Positions 10,546-21,737 of a DNA stretch of 64,000 bases are shown one piece after another. Made by a program: the position numbers and the translations under genes. This stretch comes from Massariosphaeria phaeospora. Lineage: Eukaryota > Ascomycota > Dothideomycetes > Pleosporales. The DNA lies in assembly GCA_011032825.1 (NCBI GenBank), contig JAADJZ010000035.1, positions 248,001-312,000 of the forward strand, in the 5' to 3' direction. Positions within the stretch are counted from its first letter, which is position 1. Each line of letters opens with the position of its first letter. The notes beneath the pieces were generated by a model. It did not search any database and had not been told where the DNA came from. It saw only the letters and a program-made list of their open reading frames with translations.

Positions 10546-13500
10546 TCTATAACGAGAGGACTCGGATGGAGGTGATAAAGGCGCTGTTCAGTTCTTGTCA
10601 AATATTGGGGTGTGTTGGTTCGCTGGGGCGCCCGAGGTGGGTGTCCCGATCGCTGTACTGTACTCGCTCGCTGTTGGTCCTGACCGGACTTTCCTTGTTT
10701 TCCTTGTACTATATGAATGTATTTTCCATGCTATAGTATACGGAGTAGAACTCATTAGAGAAGTTGTCACGCGATGCCATCAAGCCTATATGTTCATCAA
10801 CACATACACACATATACTAACGATCTTAAGAAGCTAAAACCCAAATCTCACATGGCGCCATCGCGAGCACCCGGTCCGCTGTCTTGGGAGCGTGCGGGAA
10901 CTCCACTGTGATGACGCTAGGCCTTGCATCGGCTCTTTTTCCAGCCCGCCAGAAGAACGAGGTACGTAGAAGTAAGGAAAGGGATTCTGGAAAACTGTTC
11001 ACGGATCTGCGTGGCTTTCTTGTGCTCGCTTTGCTTTGTGGCGGCAGCGGGTATGGCTGAGCTAAGTGGCGGCCCGTCTCGACTTCCTGATGGTGGTGTG
11101 GTATGTGGGAGATTGCAGTTCGCTTGTGGTATTGTACGAGTACCCGATGCTATCGATAACGGCGCATGGGCCTTTGATAGTGAAGGTTGGTCGACAAGAA
11201 GTGAAAGCATATATGGCGTGTTTTGCTACTAGCACCCACTGTTTCGTGTGTTTGCTCTGTGAGAGATCATGCGCGTGTGTGGATACGTTACCTAGATACA
11301 GTGCGCCAATAAGCTCGGTACTGCAACTCCAGACTGAAGCATACTGGCGTCGGTGAGTAGGGCTGAGTTGGTCTTAGCCATTCGAAGCAATGCTTGGATT
11401 AATTGGCATGGCTCCTAGTGCAACCTTCCAATAGTGTGGGGTATGTTGTACTAGACCGGCCGTCTTTTGACCGGATGCTTGCAAGCTCTGTCTTTCATAG
11501 GTGCAATCGGGGATATTTGTAGGATCGAAATATCTTTGAGCTTGCCTTCCTAGTCTAGCCCTTGAGCGAGACAGCAACTCGTGATCGGAGTTCCACGATG
11601 ATCTAGAGGGTGGGTAGTACGGCCACTTTCGAAGGACGTTTGGTTCAGACCGAGGATTGTCTTCATAGGTCGGTACATGCAGCCGTGAAGGTTATCGTCC
11701 GAAGCATGCAAGATATGGAAATCGGCGCGTCCGAAGTATTGATAGCAAGGTATTGGATTCTTCCTTTCCCTTATTCAGTGCTTCTTGCAGCTGCTAGACC
11801 TGCTTCGTACCACTGCGGAATGCGAGCAACAAAACGCTGTAGGAGCGGAGAAACAGCCCGCATATGTAGGCACGGGCTGATAAACCGAGGAGTTGTGTGG
11901 GGAAATGAGACTGATATGTTCTGCATTGAGAAGCAAGGGAGGACGGACTGAAATGCAGTGGACCCCACACCTTCTAGAAGACTGTCAATCATACCAAGCC
12001 CAACGCTCAGATCATGGCGAACGGGCCGCTCTGGAGGCAGTGAGGACCTCCCCGCGCTGGGGATTGCGCACAGAATGACTGCAGTTTGTATTCGCAATCT
12101 GCACGCCCACATCAGATCATGCATCGCACTTGGTATGTACATAGGTGGTACCAGAGCGAGGGGCATGATAGTGGCTGAATCGCAAACGACACCTTTCAAT
12201 TCACTCTGCCCCAAAGCATCATGCTGCAAGCTGGAATAACTACCTGCTTCGAGTGCAGGCGGCGTTATGGAACCGCGCACATCCGGGGGGGTGCTGTAGG
12301 TGCCTGCTCCGGTAGTGACAAATGTGCGTTTTCGAGGGTGGTTCGGCGGGCATTCATGTGAAGCAAAACATCCAGAAGAGGTAACTAGATGGTATTGCCC
12401 CGTGCAAGAAGGCTGCAGGGAGGTCTGGCCAGCCGGCGGCGTGCGGTCCCCACCGCTCACTAGAGGTGTATTAGCACTCACGTGGTCTACATACATCCAA
12501 CAACCTTGGATAGCGAGCCCCGTAGCTAGAGCTGGAGGGCTGTCAAACGTCAGTCCCCGTAGCGCCAACCGGTACTTGGTGCATGTCTTCCACGCCACAC
12601 GCGATGGGGGGTGATACAGGCCACTCCAGGCGCCCTGGTGCGGGACACGGTGTCGTGACGGGAAAGACGGCGTATTCGGCTCTCGGTCCGCTGTGCTCTG
12701 GCCCCGTTGTCGCCGCGCCCGTGGGTTTGACGCGTGTGATGGTGGTGGGCACTGGCGACGGCGGTGATGGTGATGGTGATGGTGAGGGAGTGAGGGGAGG
12801 TGTCGTGCTGGCGGGGCGGGGCTGCGCGGCTGCTGATTGGCAGCCGCCGGTCGCGCCATCCCTGCCGGCCGCACGCGAGACGACAACGGTTTCGATTGCT
12901 GGGCGCCGTTTCATCTCTGTCGCGGCTCTGGCCGACCACCATCAACACCTCTGCCCACCGCCTCGTCGGCGCCTGCTGCCCGTCCAAACTTCTCTCAGTC
13001 GAGAGATCTCGCCCGGGCCCGTCCTGAAACTGCTTCCTCGAAGAGTTTCGAGTTGCGAACCAGCCGGCTCGTCCTTGTCCGGCGCACCGCAATTGGTGCT
13101 CGCCATGGCCTCTGTTCTGCCTCAGCCGCAAGGGAGCCCCACTGTTCGCCGTCTCTGGCCTTCGATATGCCCGTCCGAGTGAACTGGCGCCGCGTCGGAG
13201 CCGTTCTGCGGCGGGAGCGCGGCTCGAAGCGTGTGCGCGCGGCCCCAGTGCTGGATAGGGCTGTCTGTATTCACTCCCCATGTCCAGCCCACACGTACGC
13301 GATCCCCGTCGTGTGCTGCTTTGGGCGACCGCTTCTGCCCCAAGCTGTCGCCGTTCCAGATCTCTGCAGCCAAGTCCCCTCCCGACGCTGCTCTCAAACC
13401 GAGCTGTCAAGTGGTTCCTTTGCGTCAACTTCCATATGTCATGTCACCTCGTCGTCGTTGCTCGGAAACTTGCAAATCCGTGCTCTCTCATATAGTCCGA

Positions 13501-14075
13501 TCGTCCCTCAAGCTGTCGTTCCTTTTACTTTGGCCTCGTCACTCTTTGTAGCCTCAGCCCTACTATTCTTACTTTACATTCTTTTAACTGGAGCGGGCTC
13601 CTTTCCGCGCTGGCTGCGTAGGGTTTACTGTTCTCTGTACACTCTTTTAATCTGTTCTTACCGTCCGGTCCTTTCTCTTCACACCCACAGCTCAAGTCGT
13701 ACGGCACTATCGACCAGCCACATTCCTTTGACCGGACGTCTTCTCTTCTACCAACCACACCTGTATGTCCCCCGCGCTTGTGCTCCTTGCGTCACTTGAC
13801 AGTCTCCCCCACGGACACACCGTCGCCAGACGCACCTCGCTGTTCTGAGCTCGGCACAAGACTTGTAGCTTGCCTATTCGGGTGCTAACAACAGCATGAT
13901 CCAGTCGGCAGTAGGCAATTCTTTTTCGAAAACGCCGCTAGGATGGAATTTAATGCGCTTCCACAGTAAGGCTCTTCGATTTCCACCGCCATTTGATCTT
14001 CGATGAACTGACAGTGTATAAGATATCGGCCATCGCCTAATAGATCTTATACGGTCGCCCATCCTTCCTCGCAGC
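10546..14075. other. 3.5-kb region without a supportable gene; long leader of the next gene
   Basis: Overlapping long frames on both strands (for example 11771-12886 minus, 12583-13182 plus, 12550-13428 minus, 12837-13799 plus) mostly lack an early ATG, are Pro/Arg/Ser-rich and match nothing I recognise. They look like products of GC-rich DNA. A (GGTGAT)3 microsatellite lies at about 12763-12786. From roughly 13.0 to 14.07 kb the plus strand is rich in CT tracts with many promoter-like TC-rich runs. It probably holds the promoter and a long, possibly intron-containing 5' leader of the Rua1-type gene: GTGCTAACAACAG at 13880-13893 resembles a branch site plus acceptor. Confidence 0.45.
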
Positions 14076-14090
14076 ATGCAGCGCACATGA
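14076..14090 (+). promoter_or_regulatory. four-codon uORF whose stop overlaps the main start
   Basis: ATG-CAG-CGC-ACA-TGA at 14076-14090. Its TGA (14088-14090) overlaps the main ATG (14087-14089) in an ATGA arrangement, with a second in-frame ATG immediately after. Such an overlap permits termination-reinitiation or leaky scanning, so it may set the translation level of the downstream regulator. The arrangement is read directly; the regulatory role is inferred. Confidence 0.5.
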
Positions 14091-16201
14091 TGTACCCCTA
14101 TAACAACCTTCATATGCAATCGCAACAACCACAAGCGCTACAACATGTTTCCCAACCATCACCACCCCAACCCACGTGGGCGGTACCACAGCCCCACTAT
14201 CATTACCAGAATATGCAGAGGGGTCCAATGCCAGGTGGTAGGGATGAATCTGAGCATATTATGCCAAAGACCGACGTCACTGCATCCCATTCGCCAGCCC
14301 TAAGCAATGGTCCCTTCCGTAGCATGAACCCGCCTGATGGGCTTGGACACACAGACTTCTTTCCCGGAGTTATTGACACGAGTAGGTCCAAACTTACCAC
14401 ATCCACTGTTTGGTGATGTAGCCGTCTGACAATCATAGGTCCGTGGGGCCAAAAAGTATGTGAAGAGCTGGAGTCATTTCCATCTATGGATCCAGACATG
14501 GCTGAGTTTGCTCATGGACTTCTGGGCCATGATGAGAACACGCCAATTATTGACCTCAGGCAGTATCATGGAGTGGAGCAGCAAGACATTGACAATATGG
14601 CGACCTTCAACCATTCCTCATCCCGGCGATTGTCTGAATCTTCATTCTCTATGTCGAGTACCGGCGGGGTTCTACCAGAAGTGTCCTCGTATGAGGATGT
14701 AGGGTCTTCAGAAGGAATTTCCTATGCGTCGGATTGTGAACCTTGGAGTAATTTGGAACCCACGCCAAGCTTACTTTCACCCTTGGCCTCTCCGCGCCGT
14801 CCTCAACACGATAACGTTGTGCGGAGTGGGAGCCGCTCTCGTGCCTCGCCAGCGCCGCACAACAACGTACGCTCATCGCCATACACCATGGAAACTAGTC
14901 GTTTCAAGAGGTGGTCTACTGGGCACGCTCCGACGTCTACACCTACCAGCTCTCGTGCCCTTGCGCACGTTCAAGACCGCTTTGCACCCTACGGACCCCG
15001 CATGAATCCTCATCATTCGATGCCAACGTACCCACCAAGTACTCTAGGTAATTTTGGCATGCAAACTCAGAATGTCTTGTATTCGCAGCCGCATCCTTTG
15101 CAATCCAGTAACCCGACTATGTTTGCCTCTCAAGATCAGCCGTTCCATCTCGAGGTACCCCGGCCACTTCCATCCCAAGGCCTTTTCCGTCTGCTACAAA
15201 GTAACGCAGATCGACATGGTGGTTGCGCGTCTCATTTTGCAGATCTGTCAGATCCTCCTGACTTGTACTCATCTTTGCTCGAAGAGCCATGCAACCCACC
15301 AGAGTCCGATATGAACCCGGCCGACCCTGATCTAGTCCCTCACGAGCAAGACCTTCGCTTCGGTGGCGATTTGTATACCCCGCGATGGGTCCGTGGGCAC
15401 GGGAACAAGCGCGAGGGTTGGTGCGGTCTCTGTAAGCCTGGTCGTTGGCTCGTGCTCAAGAACAGTGCGTTCTGGTACGACAAGTCCTTTACGCACGGTG
15501 TAAGCGCGGCGACTGGTGCAGCATTTCAAGGCCCCCAAGATACACGTCGAACCGAGGGCAACCTTGATGTATGGGAGGGTCTTTGTGGAAGCTGTGGTGA
15601 ATGGATACCACTTGTCAGTAGTAAGAAGAAAGGCACCACGTGGTTCAGACACGCATATAAGGTGGGTCGACCTGTAGTACACTCCGGTTTCACAAGTGCT
15701 AACAGAAACTAGTGTCACACGCATCCGAAGGTCAAAGACGGGCCGAAACGGCGCCGCGAAACCCACACCGTGCGCGCTCGTGCAGTGTCCTCCACCTCAG
15801 CGGCATCGTCCTCCTATCCAATCAATAAAGAGCCGCCTCAGAACTTGGCTTCGAACCGTCATTCCGCCCCGAACCCGAAAACGACGATCGAGTCGCACGG
15901 CGGGCCGCACTCGAGTCCTATACCGACTCTGACCATGCCGACATCGCAATCGAACTCGTACCCGAGCAACTCGGGTTATCCGACCCCAACTTCGACAACC
16001 ACCATGCACCCACCCTCGACACAACATGCCGAGATCCAGCCCAAGCAGTCGCCTGTCGTGGGACTGTTTACTACTCCCTTGCAGAGCATATCGACGTTTT
16101 CGGGCAACCATTCGACGGTGCCCTCGCACCGAGTCAGTGAGCCGGAGTTGGTTGGTGTGAGGACGACGTCTGCGCTCAATTCACTTGCTAGCATGATATA
16201 G
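14087..16201 (+). CDS. Rua1-type zinc transcription regulator (Rua1 C-terminal domain)
   Basis: Three exons, 14087-14381, 14439-15661 and 15713-16201, with 57- and 51-nt introns, the second with a GTGCTAACAG branch site, give 668 residues. Residues 1-400 are disordered, rich in Gln, Pro, Ser and His, as in many fungal transcription factors. The conserved domain spans about 410-540: TPRWVRGHGNKREGWCGLC, then LKNSAFWYDKSFTHG, CGSCGEWIPL, and WFRHAYKCHTHP across the second intron. The paired Cys and His residues suggest zinc binding. Rua1 of Ustilago maydis, the family's namesake, regulates ustilagic acid genes; ascomycete members are mostly uncharacterised. The C-terminal 150 residues are again disordered. 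No biosynthetic cluster flanks the gene, so its targets cannot be inferred. Confidence 0.85.
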
Positions 16202-19200
16202 TCGCCACTCCGACAACATATTTGAGGGTTCTTATGCCGTAACAGGAATTGCTGTCCTGTCTTCATATGCTTGCGGCTTATCTGTTCTTATGGGTCCCCG
16301 GAGATCCCTCGCTCGACTTGGCTTGGCTTGTCAACACAGTTAATCCTTCTTCACGAGAAACGTGGTTGCTTCGCGGGTTTGGCGTTGTTGGGTAGAAAGC
16401 GGCAGCTGGGTTCAGTCTCTCACCATCATCATCTCCATCTCTTTATATCTCTTTCCGTACTTGGTCATTCATTGGTTCTATCTGTGGTTCATTCAGCATC
16501 ATTACTACCCATTCGGCGAGCGTTGTTCTTTTTGTTTGGCTTATTCCTCACTCTAGTCTGGTATTGGTTCCCGTCCTGTAGTGGATGTGTCGCCTCAAGG
16601 ATCTCTTATTCGTCACTGTGCTTTGATTTTCGCGCTCGGCATCTGGCCACTGGGATATGAATACGGGGGTCGCCTCTTAGCTTGCGTGCTACACTGCAAA
16701 GCTTTTCTCGCTTTGTGAGCGCGTCAGTGGGGTGGTTTGCGATTTGCTGGGGGTGACGAAAGCGCACTTCATACTATTAAGTATCTGGCTCGTCGAAGCT
16801 GGCGGAAAGCTAGCTGGAGAGTCCTCACTAAGTGGATGAGCGTTGTAGATAGACGGAGCACTACGCTTTGACCAAAAACAACTTTTAAATGAAAGAGTTT
16901 TAATTTGCAAAATCTATGAATCGAGCACCATACTGATGGAAGCTCTGCTGAACGGCGAGTATAGCATCTGCAAGGATGTGTTATGATCTTCTGAAGGGAT
17001 ACAACTGCTTGCCCAAAAACCATTTAGTGGTGAGGCAGCGTTGGCACTTCAAACCAAGTGCGAGCTACACACTCGACGACTAGGTAACATCGCGCCGGTC
17101 GGTCTTAACCGCGCGCATCCGAACCCGAACCCTATTACCGACGCCTTACCAACGACGATTGTGCGGAGCACGTTCACCGCCTCGCCACCCTCGGCGACGT
17201 GCGAACTCTCTAACACGAGGGACCCTTGAAACCGAGCCCTGTCAGAGTAAACGATCAGACTTGGGTTTCCGAGCATGGGGCCCAAATCACGGGATGTAAA
17301 CATGGTGGGACAGCAGGCTCGGATGAGACAGGCGCCGAAGAAGCATGCGCGGGCGATGTTGCATCTAGACACTGGTTATTTGGCAAGGCAAACGAGGCGG
17401 GCGGGTGTGGATGTGGTGGGGCTGCGCGCGTAGATAGGGTACTGAGTGCGGGAGAGGCGCTGGAACTCAACTCGGAGATCTGAGAGCCATCGGAAGAACT
17501 GAGCCCAGCTGAGCCTGAGGCTGCAGATACGTGATCCGTAAATGTTGCTTCATAGTTGATTTGCTGTTTAGACGGACTACGACTGATTCAGACTGAACCC
17601 AGTCCTGAGCCAATGCAAAGCGAATTTGAAGAGCGTCTCTTTGGTTTTCTAGACGTGGGTTCATCGCATTGAGTATTGCCTGGTGGCCTTACTCTACTAG
17701 AGTGGTGTGGAGAGCCTGAGGCACCAATCGAGGTAGACAGATAGAGGTTGTCCAATTGCCAAGGTTCATGGCTGTGACATTGATCGTGCGGTAGCGTTGC
17801 GCTCATGTACGTCAGTTTCCGTATCCATGTCGCCCCAAGAGGCTGCTGCACAAACCTTGCAATGTGCGGAAGGCGCTTGGCGCAGATAATTGTTCGTGTT
17901 CGGAGCCCGGAACATTGGACACGTCGAGGTGCGATTCAAGCCAAACAGCGCATTGATGGGCGAGAACGATGATGTGTGTGTGTGCAACATCAAGATTCGG
18001 GTTGGATCTGGAATACTGTTAACGTTTCTTCTTTCAAAACCGCGTCGAAATTGTACTGGAATCACTGGTGCCCACTATGGTAGGTATATCCACGAATCGG
18101 TACCCAGTCTGGCGGTGTGGAAGTCACGCAAGTACTGGTCGACTGCCAAATCTATCAGACCTACAGTACTTTACATCTTCAGATTAGGTGAGTTTCGTTT
18201 CGAAGCTGGATTATAATTGTGATTCCTACGGACTTGCCATTGACCGTACGGATACTGGCAAGTGATTCTAGGACGTATCTAACTTCAGCCTTGACAGCAA
18301 CCCCATATATTAGGACCCTTACGTTACTTGGAACACCCACCCCTAAGCTGGTGGCTAACTTGTCCTCCAAGGATGTGGCTTTTGTAGTAGTCTTCGGTGC
18401 TGGTTCACTCGTGCCCACGGGCCGATTTGTCGAGAGGCTTGTGGGTGCCAGCAACCGTCATCGACAGTCTCCAACTGCAGCCGTAGACACAGTTGGCGCT
18501 CTGGAACATATTTTAACAGTCTGCAAGCGCTCTCGAGTAGTATGCTTCGCTCCATCAAAGCAATTCTCGAGTTCCATACACCTTCATGGGATGTGCGTAT
18601 ATGGTAGCACTGTACCGCTGGAGATCGAGGGTATTATTGACGTACGATATTCGGGGAAGATACGAGCGTCGTGTTATTTGGTCTTGTTGAGCTGCGAGGT
18701 CACTGCAACTCTCAGTCAGTTTTTACTCATCTATAGAGCCTAAAGGGAGGAATAGCGTGATCGTGCGTAATCAGAGTACAAATTCTCAACACTTATGTTC
18801 AGACAGGGATAACTGTATAATAATATCTCATCCTATACGCGCAGAAATAGATGGAAAGACTCACAGTACACTAATAACAAGATGGCGAAATGGTTCCTAG
18901 TTCCATCAGTAGGTCCGGCTCAATTCCACGAAGATTGATTCTGGTGTGCATTGGATGAGAGGTGACATCGCGAGCTGACACGGCGGAACGACGACAGGTA
19001 GGTACGCGTCGGCAAGATGATGGCAGGCAAGGTAGTACGCTGGAACTAGAGTAGACGAGTGCAGCATTGGCTCGGTCTGGTAAAACCACAAGCGAATGTG
19101 AAGGTGAATGATGTGCGCAGGTGGTGGATGAAAAAATTGTTACGTTCCTTCGGCAAGGCGGGATGACATAAGCCACACGTGACTCGGCGCTTTCCGGCCC

Positions 19201-19402
19201 GGCTCTAGCAGCTCTTCGTCGCTCTGCTTCGTGCAGCACAACCCGCCAGCGACCTCGTCTGACCCGCGCCCGCTATCACTCTCCATCGCCACGGGCCTCG
19301 AAACGTCGATCCAGTACGTCAACCCTCGCTCCAGAGCCGATTGCGGCCAATTGGCCTGCCGCAGCAGCTCGCTGACCAGTCGCTCACCAACAGAAGCCCA
19401 TC
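16202..19402. other. 3.2-kb gene-free or degenerate region
   Basis: 3' flank of the Rua1-type gene followed by sequence without a convincing gene. The longest frame (18219-18743, plus) opens with GTG, has no recognisable domain and overlaps an equally plausible minus-strand frame. A short GT run lies at about 17971. The 200 bp before 19403 are C-rich and should hold the ATP8 promoter. The mixed composition suggests decayed sequence, but nothing can be named. Confidence 0.4.
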
Positions 19403-19756
19403 ATGAACTCCACCCGTTTTATGCGCCCGCTCGCCAGGGCTGCTTTCCGCCAGCCTGCACTCGTCCGCCCGTCCGCCCTAGCGCGCCCGGCGCTCGCTGC
19501 TGCTCAGAGCAAGAAGACGGAGGCGTCGCCGACGCAGATGGTACCGAACCCGCCATGCGACCGCCCAATCCTCACTGACCCGAGACACCAGACAATGCTC
19601 AAGTCGGCCATGCCGCAGCTTATCCCGTTCTTCTTCGTCAACGAGACCACGACGGCCTTCATCTTGCTCCCTGCCCTCATCTACATCATGTCGAAGTACA
19701 TCCTCCCACAGCGAGTCCGTTTGTTCGCTGCCCGTCTGTTCATTAGCAAGCTTTAA
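19403..19756 (+). CDS. ATP8: nuclear-encoded mitochondrial ATP synthase subunit 8
   Basis: An intronless 117-residue protein from an ATG at 19403. Residues 1-69 have the makeup of a mitochondrial targeting presequence: Arg, Ala, Ser and Thr rich, no acidic residue in the first 39 positions, beginning MNSTRFMRPLARAAFR. Residues 70-117 form a complete fungal Atp8 core of 48 residues, the length of the mitochondrially encoded yeast protein. It starts with Met-Pro-Gln-Leu-Ile-Pro-Phe, has a hydrophobic stretch (AFILLPALIYIM) and ends in the conserved-type basic tail RLFAARLFISKL. Atp8 is an Fo subunit in the inner membrane, next to subunit a. In most fungi the gene is in mitochondrial DNA, so this is a functional-looking transfer to the nucleus. 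The middle of the presequence (about 40-69) is less basic and may be a second processing segment. Confidence 0.9.
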   Translation: MNSTRFMRPLARAAFRQPALVRPSALARPALAAAQSKKTEASPTQMVPNPPCDRPILTDPRHQTMLKSAMPQLIPFFFVNETTTAFILLPALIYIMSKYILPQRVRLFAARLFISKL

Positions 19757-19955
19757 GCGCGTCCACGGAGGAACACTGTGTACAACTAGAAACAATGCGA
19801 TTGTAGACAATTGAAATGGCATCTCAACAGCGGCCTTCTCTTCAGTATGATGAACTAAGGTAACTACAAATCAGAAAGCGTGTAATGGTTTTAACACTAG
19901 GAGCGCCATGATACACCTTGCAGCCCGCTTCTTCAGTACATCCATGTGTTCTGGT

Positions 19956-21105
19956 CTACTGGCCCTCGGCGGCTTCAATCTCGAGCAGTTGTTTCCCAAG
20001 ATCTTTGAACGTATCTCTCATATCCGTCCACTTGAGTCCCCATACCTTCTCCACCTTCTCCGCCTTCGCCGTGTCCGCCGTATAAGCATCTGCATCCAAC
20101 GTCTTTGCTCCAGGCATGCCCTTCGGTGTTTTCACTTCAGCGCCTAGAACATTTAATCTAAAGATGTCAGCAATCTGCTGACTGGTCACTGTTCCAGCGC
20201 AGATGATGAAGCGGTTATCCCCTGCTTCGGCCACGTCCATTGCCAGGAGGTGTGCCCGTGCAAGACCCTGCGTCCGGGTAAGCGCGTACATATCTGTAAA
20301 GAGTTTGTAGGTCACGTACCCGCACATCCACATAAAGATGGATGCCATTGGACGGCATCTCATTACTAGGCCTCTTCCCTTCCAGAAACGAGGATACGCG
20401 CCGTACTCTCATTGAAGTCCGCGCTGTTGGAGACCCGGTGTACAAGCGGGCCATACACCATTGGCGGGTTCAAGCTAACGAGATCCCAGTTTACGCCCTT
20501 CTTCTGGAAATCCCATGCCGCTTGCTCAGCGAACTTCTTGCTAGCGAGATATGCAAGCCTCTTGTCGTCCTCCGCCTGTCTATCTATGAGCAACTGATCG
20601 ATAGTGTCAGACACTATAGAAGGAATATACGTACGATCTGGTCGAGTTCGACTGGATTCCAGTCCTGCTCAGTATACACACGGCGGGTTTCGTCCTCACG
20701 GCCGAACGCTCCAACCGCTGCGAAAGAGCTCGTGAAGATGACACGCTTCACACTGTTCGCTGCAACTCGCTGGATGCCCTCCAGCACCTCTGTGGTGCCC
20801 TTTACAGCCGGTTCAAGGAAGTCTTGTTTCCCGCCATGAACAAGAAGGGGCTTGCCGTGTGCATCACGATGTCAAAAGGCTGCACATTGTCAGCACTCAC
20901 TCGCTAACCCACTGTCAAAACCAAACGTTCAGTCTTACCGGCTCCGATTTCAGCGCTTCGTCAAAGGCGCCGGGCGCCGTCATGTTAGGTACGACGGCAT
21001 AGTCGCGCTGAGCTGAGCTGAGCTGAGCTGCGAAGATGGAACGGACGGGAAGAGGGCTTTGACATCGTTAACTTTGGATTGGGAGTGTACGACTGCGCGG
21101 ACGGA
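19956..21105 (-). pseudogene. decayed NAD(P)-dependent epimerase/reductase (GRE2 / cinnamoyl-CoA reductase-like SDR)
   Basis: Minus-strand fragments in family order but in different frames. They are SVRAVV and VNDVKALFPSVPSS (about 21100-21040), AVVPNMTAPGAFDEALKSEP (about 20996-20937), VMHTASPF, EPAVKGTTEVLEGIQR and KRVIFTSSFAAVGAFG (20880-20730), YLASKKFAEQAAWDF carrying the catalytic YxxxK, NPPMVYGP, and a complete C-terminus to TAG 19956. Plausible introns remain. The lesions are: the N-terminal Rossmann segment is absent; an AGCTG expansion at 21007-21030 shifts the frame; one frameshift lies near 20830-20860; and another lies near 20385-20400 before PSNGIHLYVDVR. Several independent breaks argue for a pseudogene rather than one sequencing error. 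It lies tail-to-tail with ATP8. Confidence 0.8.
21007..21030. repeat. AGCTG pentanucleotide microsatellite
   Basis: Four full AGCTG units plus a partial one. They lie where the reductase family reads straight from the SVPSSQL region into YAVVPNM. The apparent extra sequence of about 20 nt is not a multiple of three and so shifts the frame. Confidence 0.8.
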
Positions 21106-21737
21106 GTTTGGATGAGCTCCTATTTATCTTTGACAATGGCCTGCGGGAACTTGTTCGGAACTAGCCAATATGTACGCTCACAAATAAGGAGAGATTCCTA
21201 GCTTGTACAACCTAACAGCGCGGCTATGTGGAAGTGATTTGGAGCTTTTTCTTCTCGAGTCCCTCGACAACATGTTTATATCCGTGAGTCCAGTCCCGAC
21301 ATCGCAATGTCCTCGCCGTATATCCGGTATACTGACAAAACCCCCGGAATCAGCAATGCTAATAGGCTACTGTAGGCTGCTTACACACTACGTTGCATAT
21401 CGCTGAATCTGTGGGCGTTGCAAGTGTTCTCATGTAATGCATCAGCGACTGCTGGGGATAAGGCGGATAAACGCCGGTGCAGTAGTTTACAAGCTTCCAA
21501 TGACATGGGAAGGGTGTTACCGGATTAGGAATGAAGATGAGTATACATGTTGACTCGTGTAGAAGAGTTGGTGCTGGGTATCCACGAAAGACTACTATAT
21601 CCGCCCATCTGAAGATCGAGTAACGCCGGGAGAAAGAACGCTATGCCCAATGGTACAAAACCTGCAGCTTTTTCGAAGAGCTGATGCAATACGATGCGAT
21701 GCGGTGCGATGCAGTAAATCAAAAAACCTGCCCAAGT

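Noticed and set aside
12550..13428. 292-codon minus-strand and 199/320-codon plus-strand frames
   Set aside because: They overlap each other on both strands, are Arg/Ser/Pro-rich, and lie in the leader/promoter zone of the Rua1-type gene.
18219..18743. 174-codon plus-strand frame
   Set aside because: It opens with GTG, has no early ATG and no family; an overlapping minus-strand frame is equally good.
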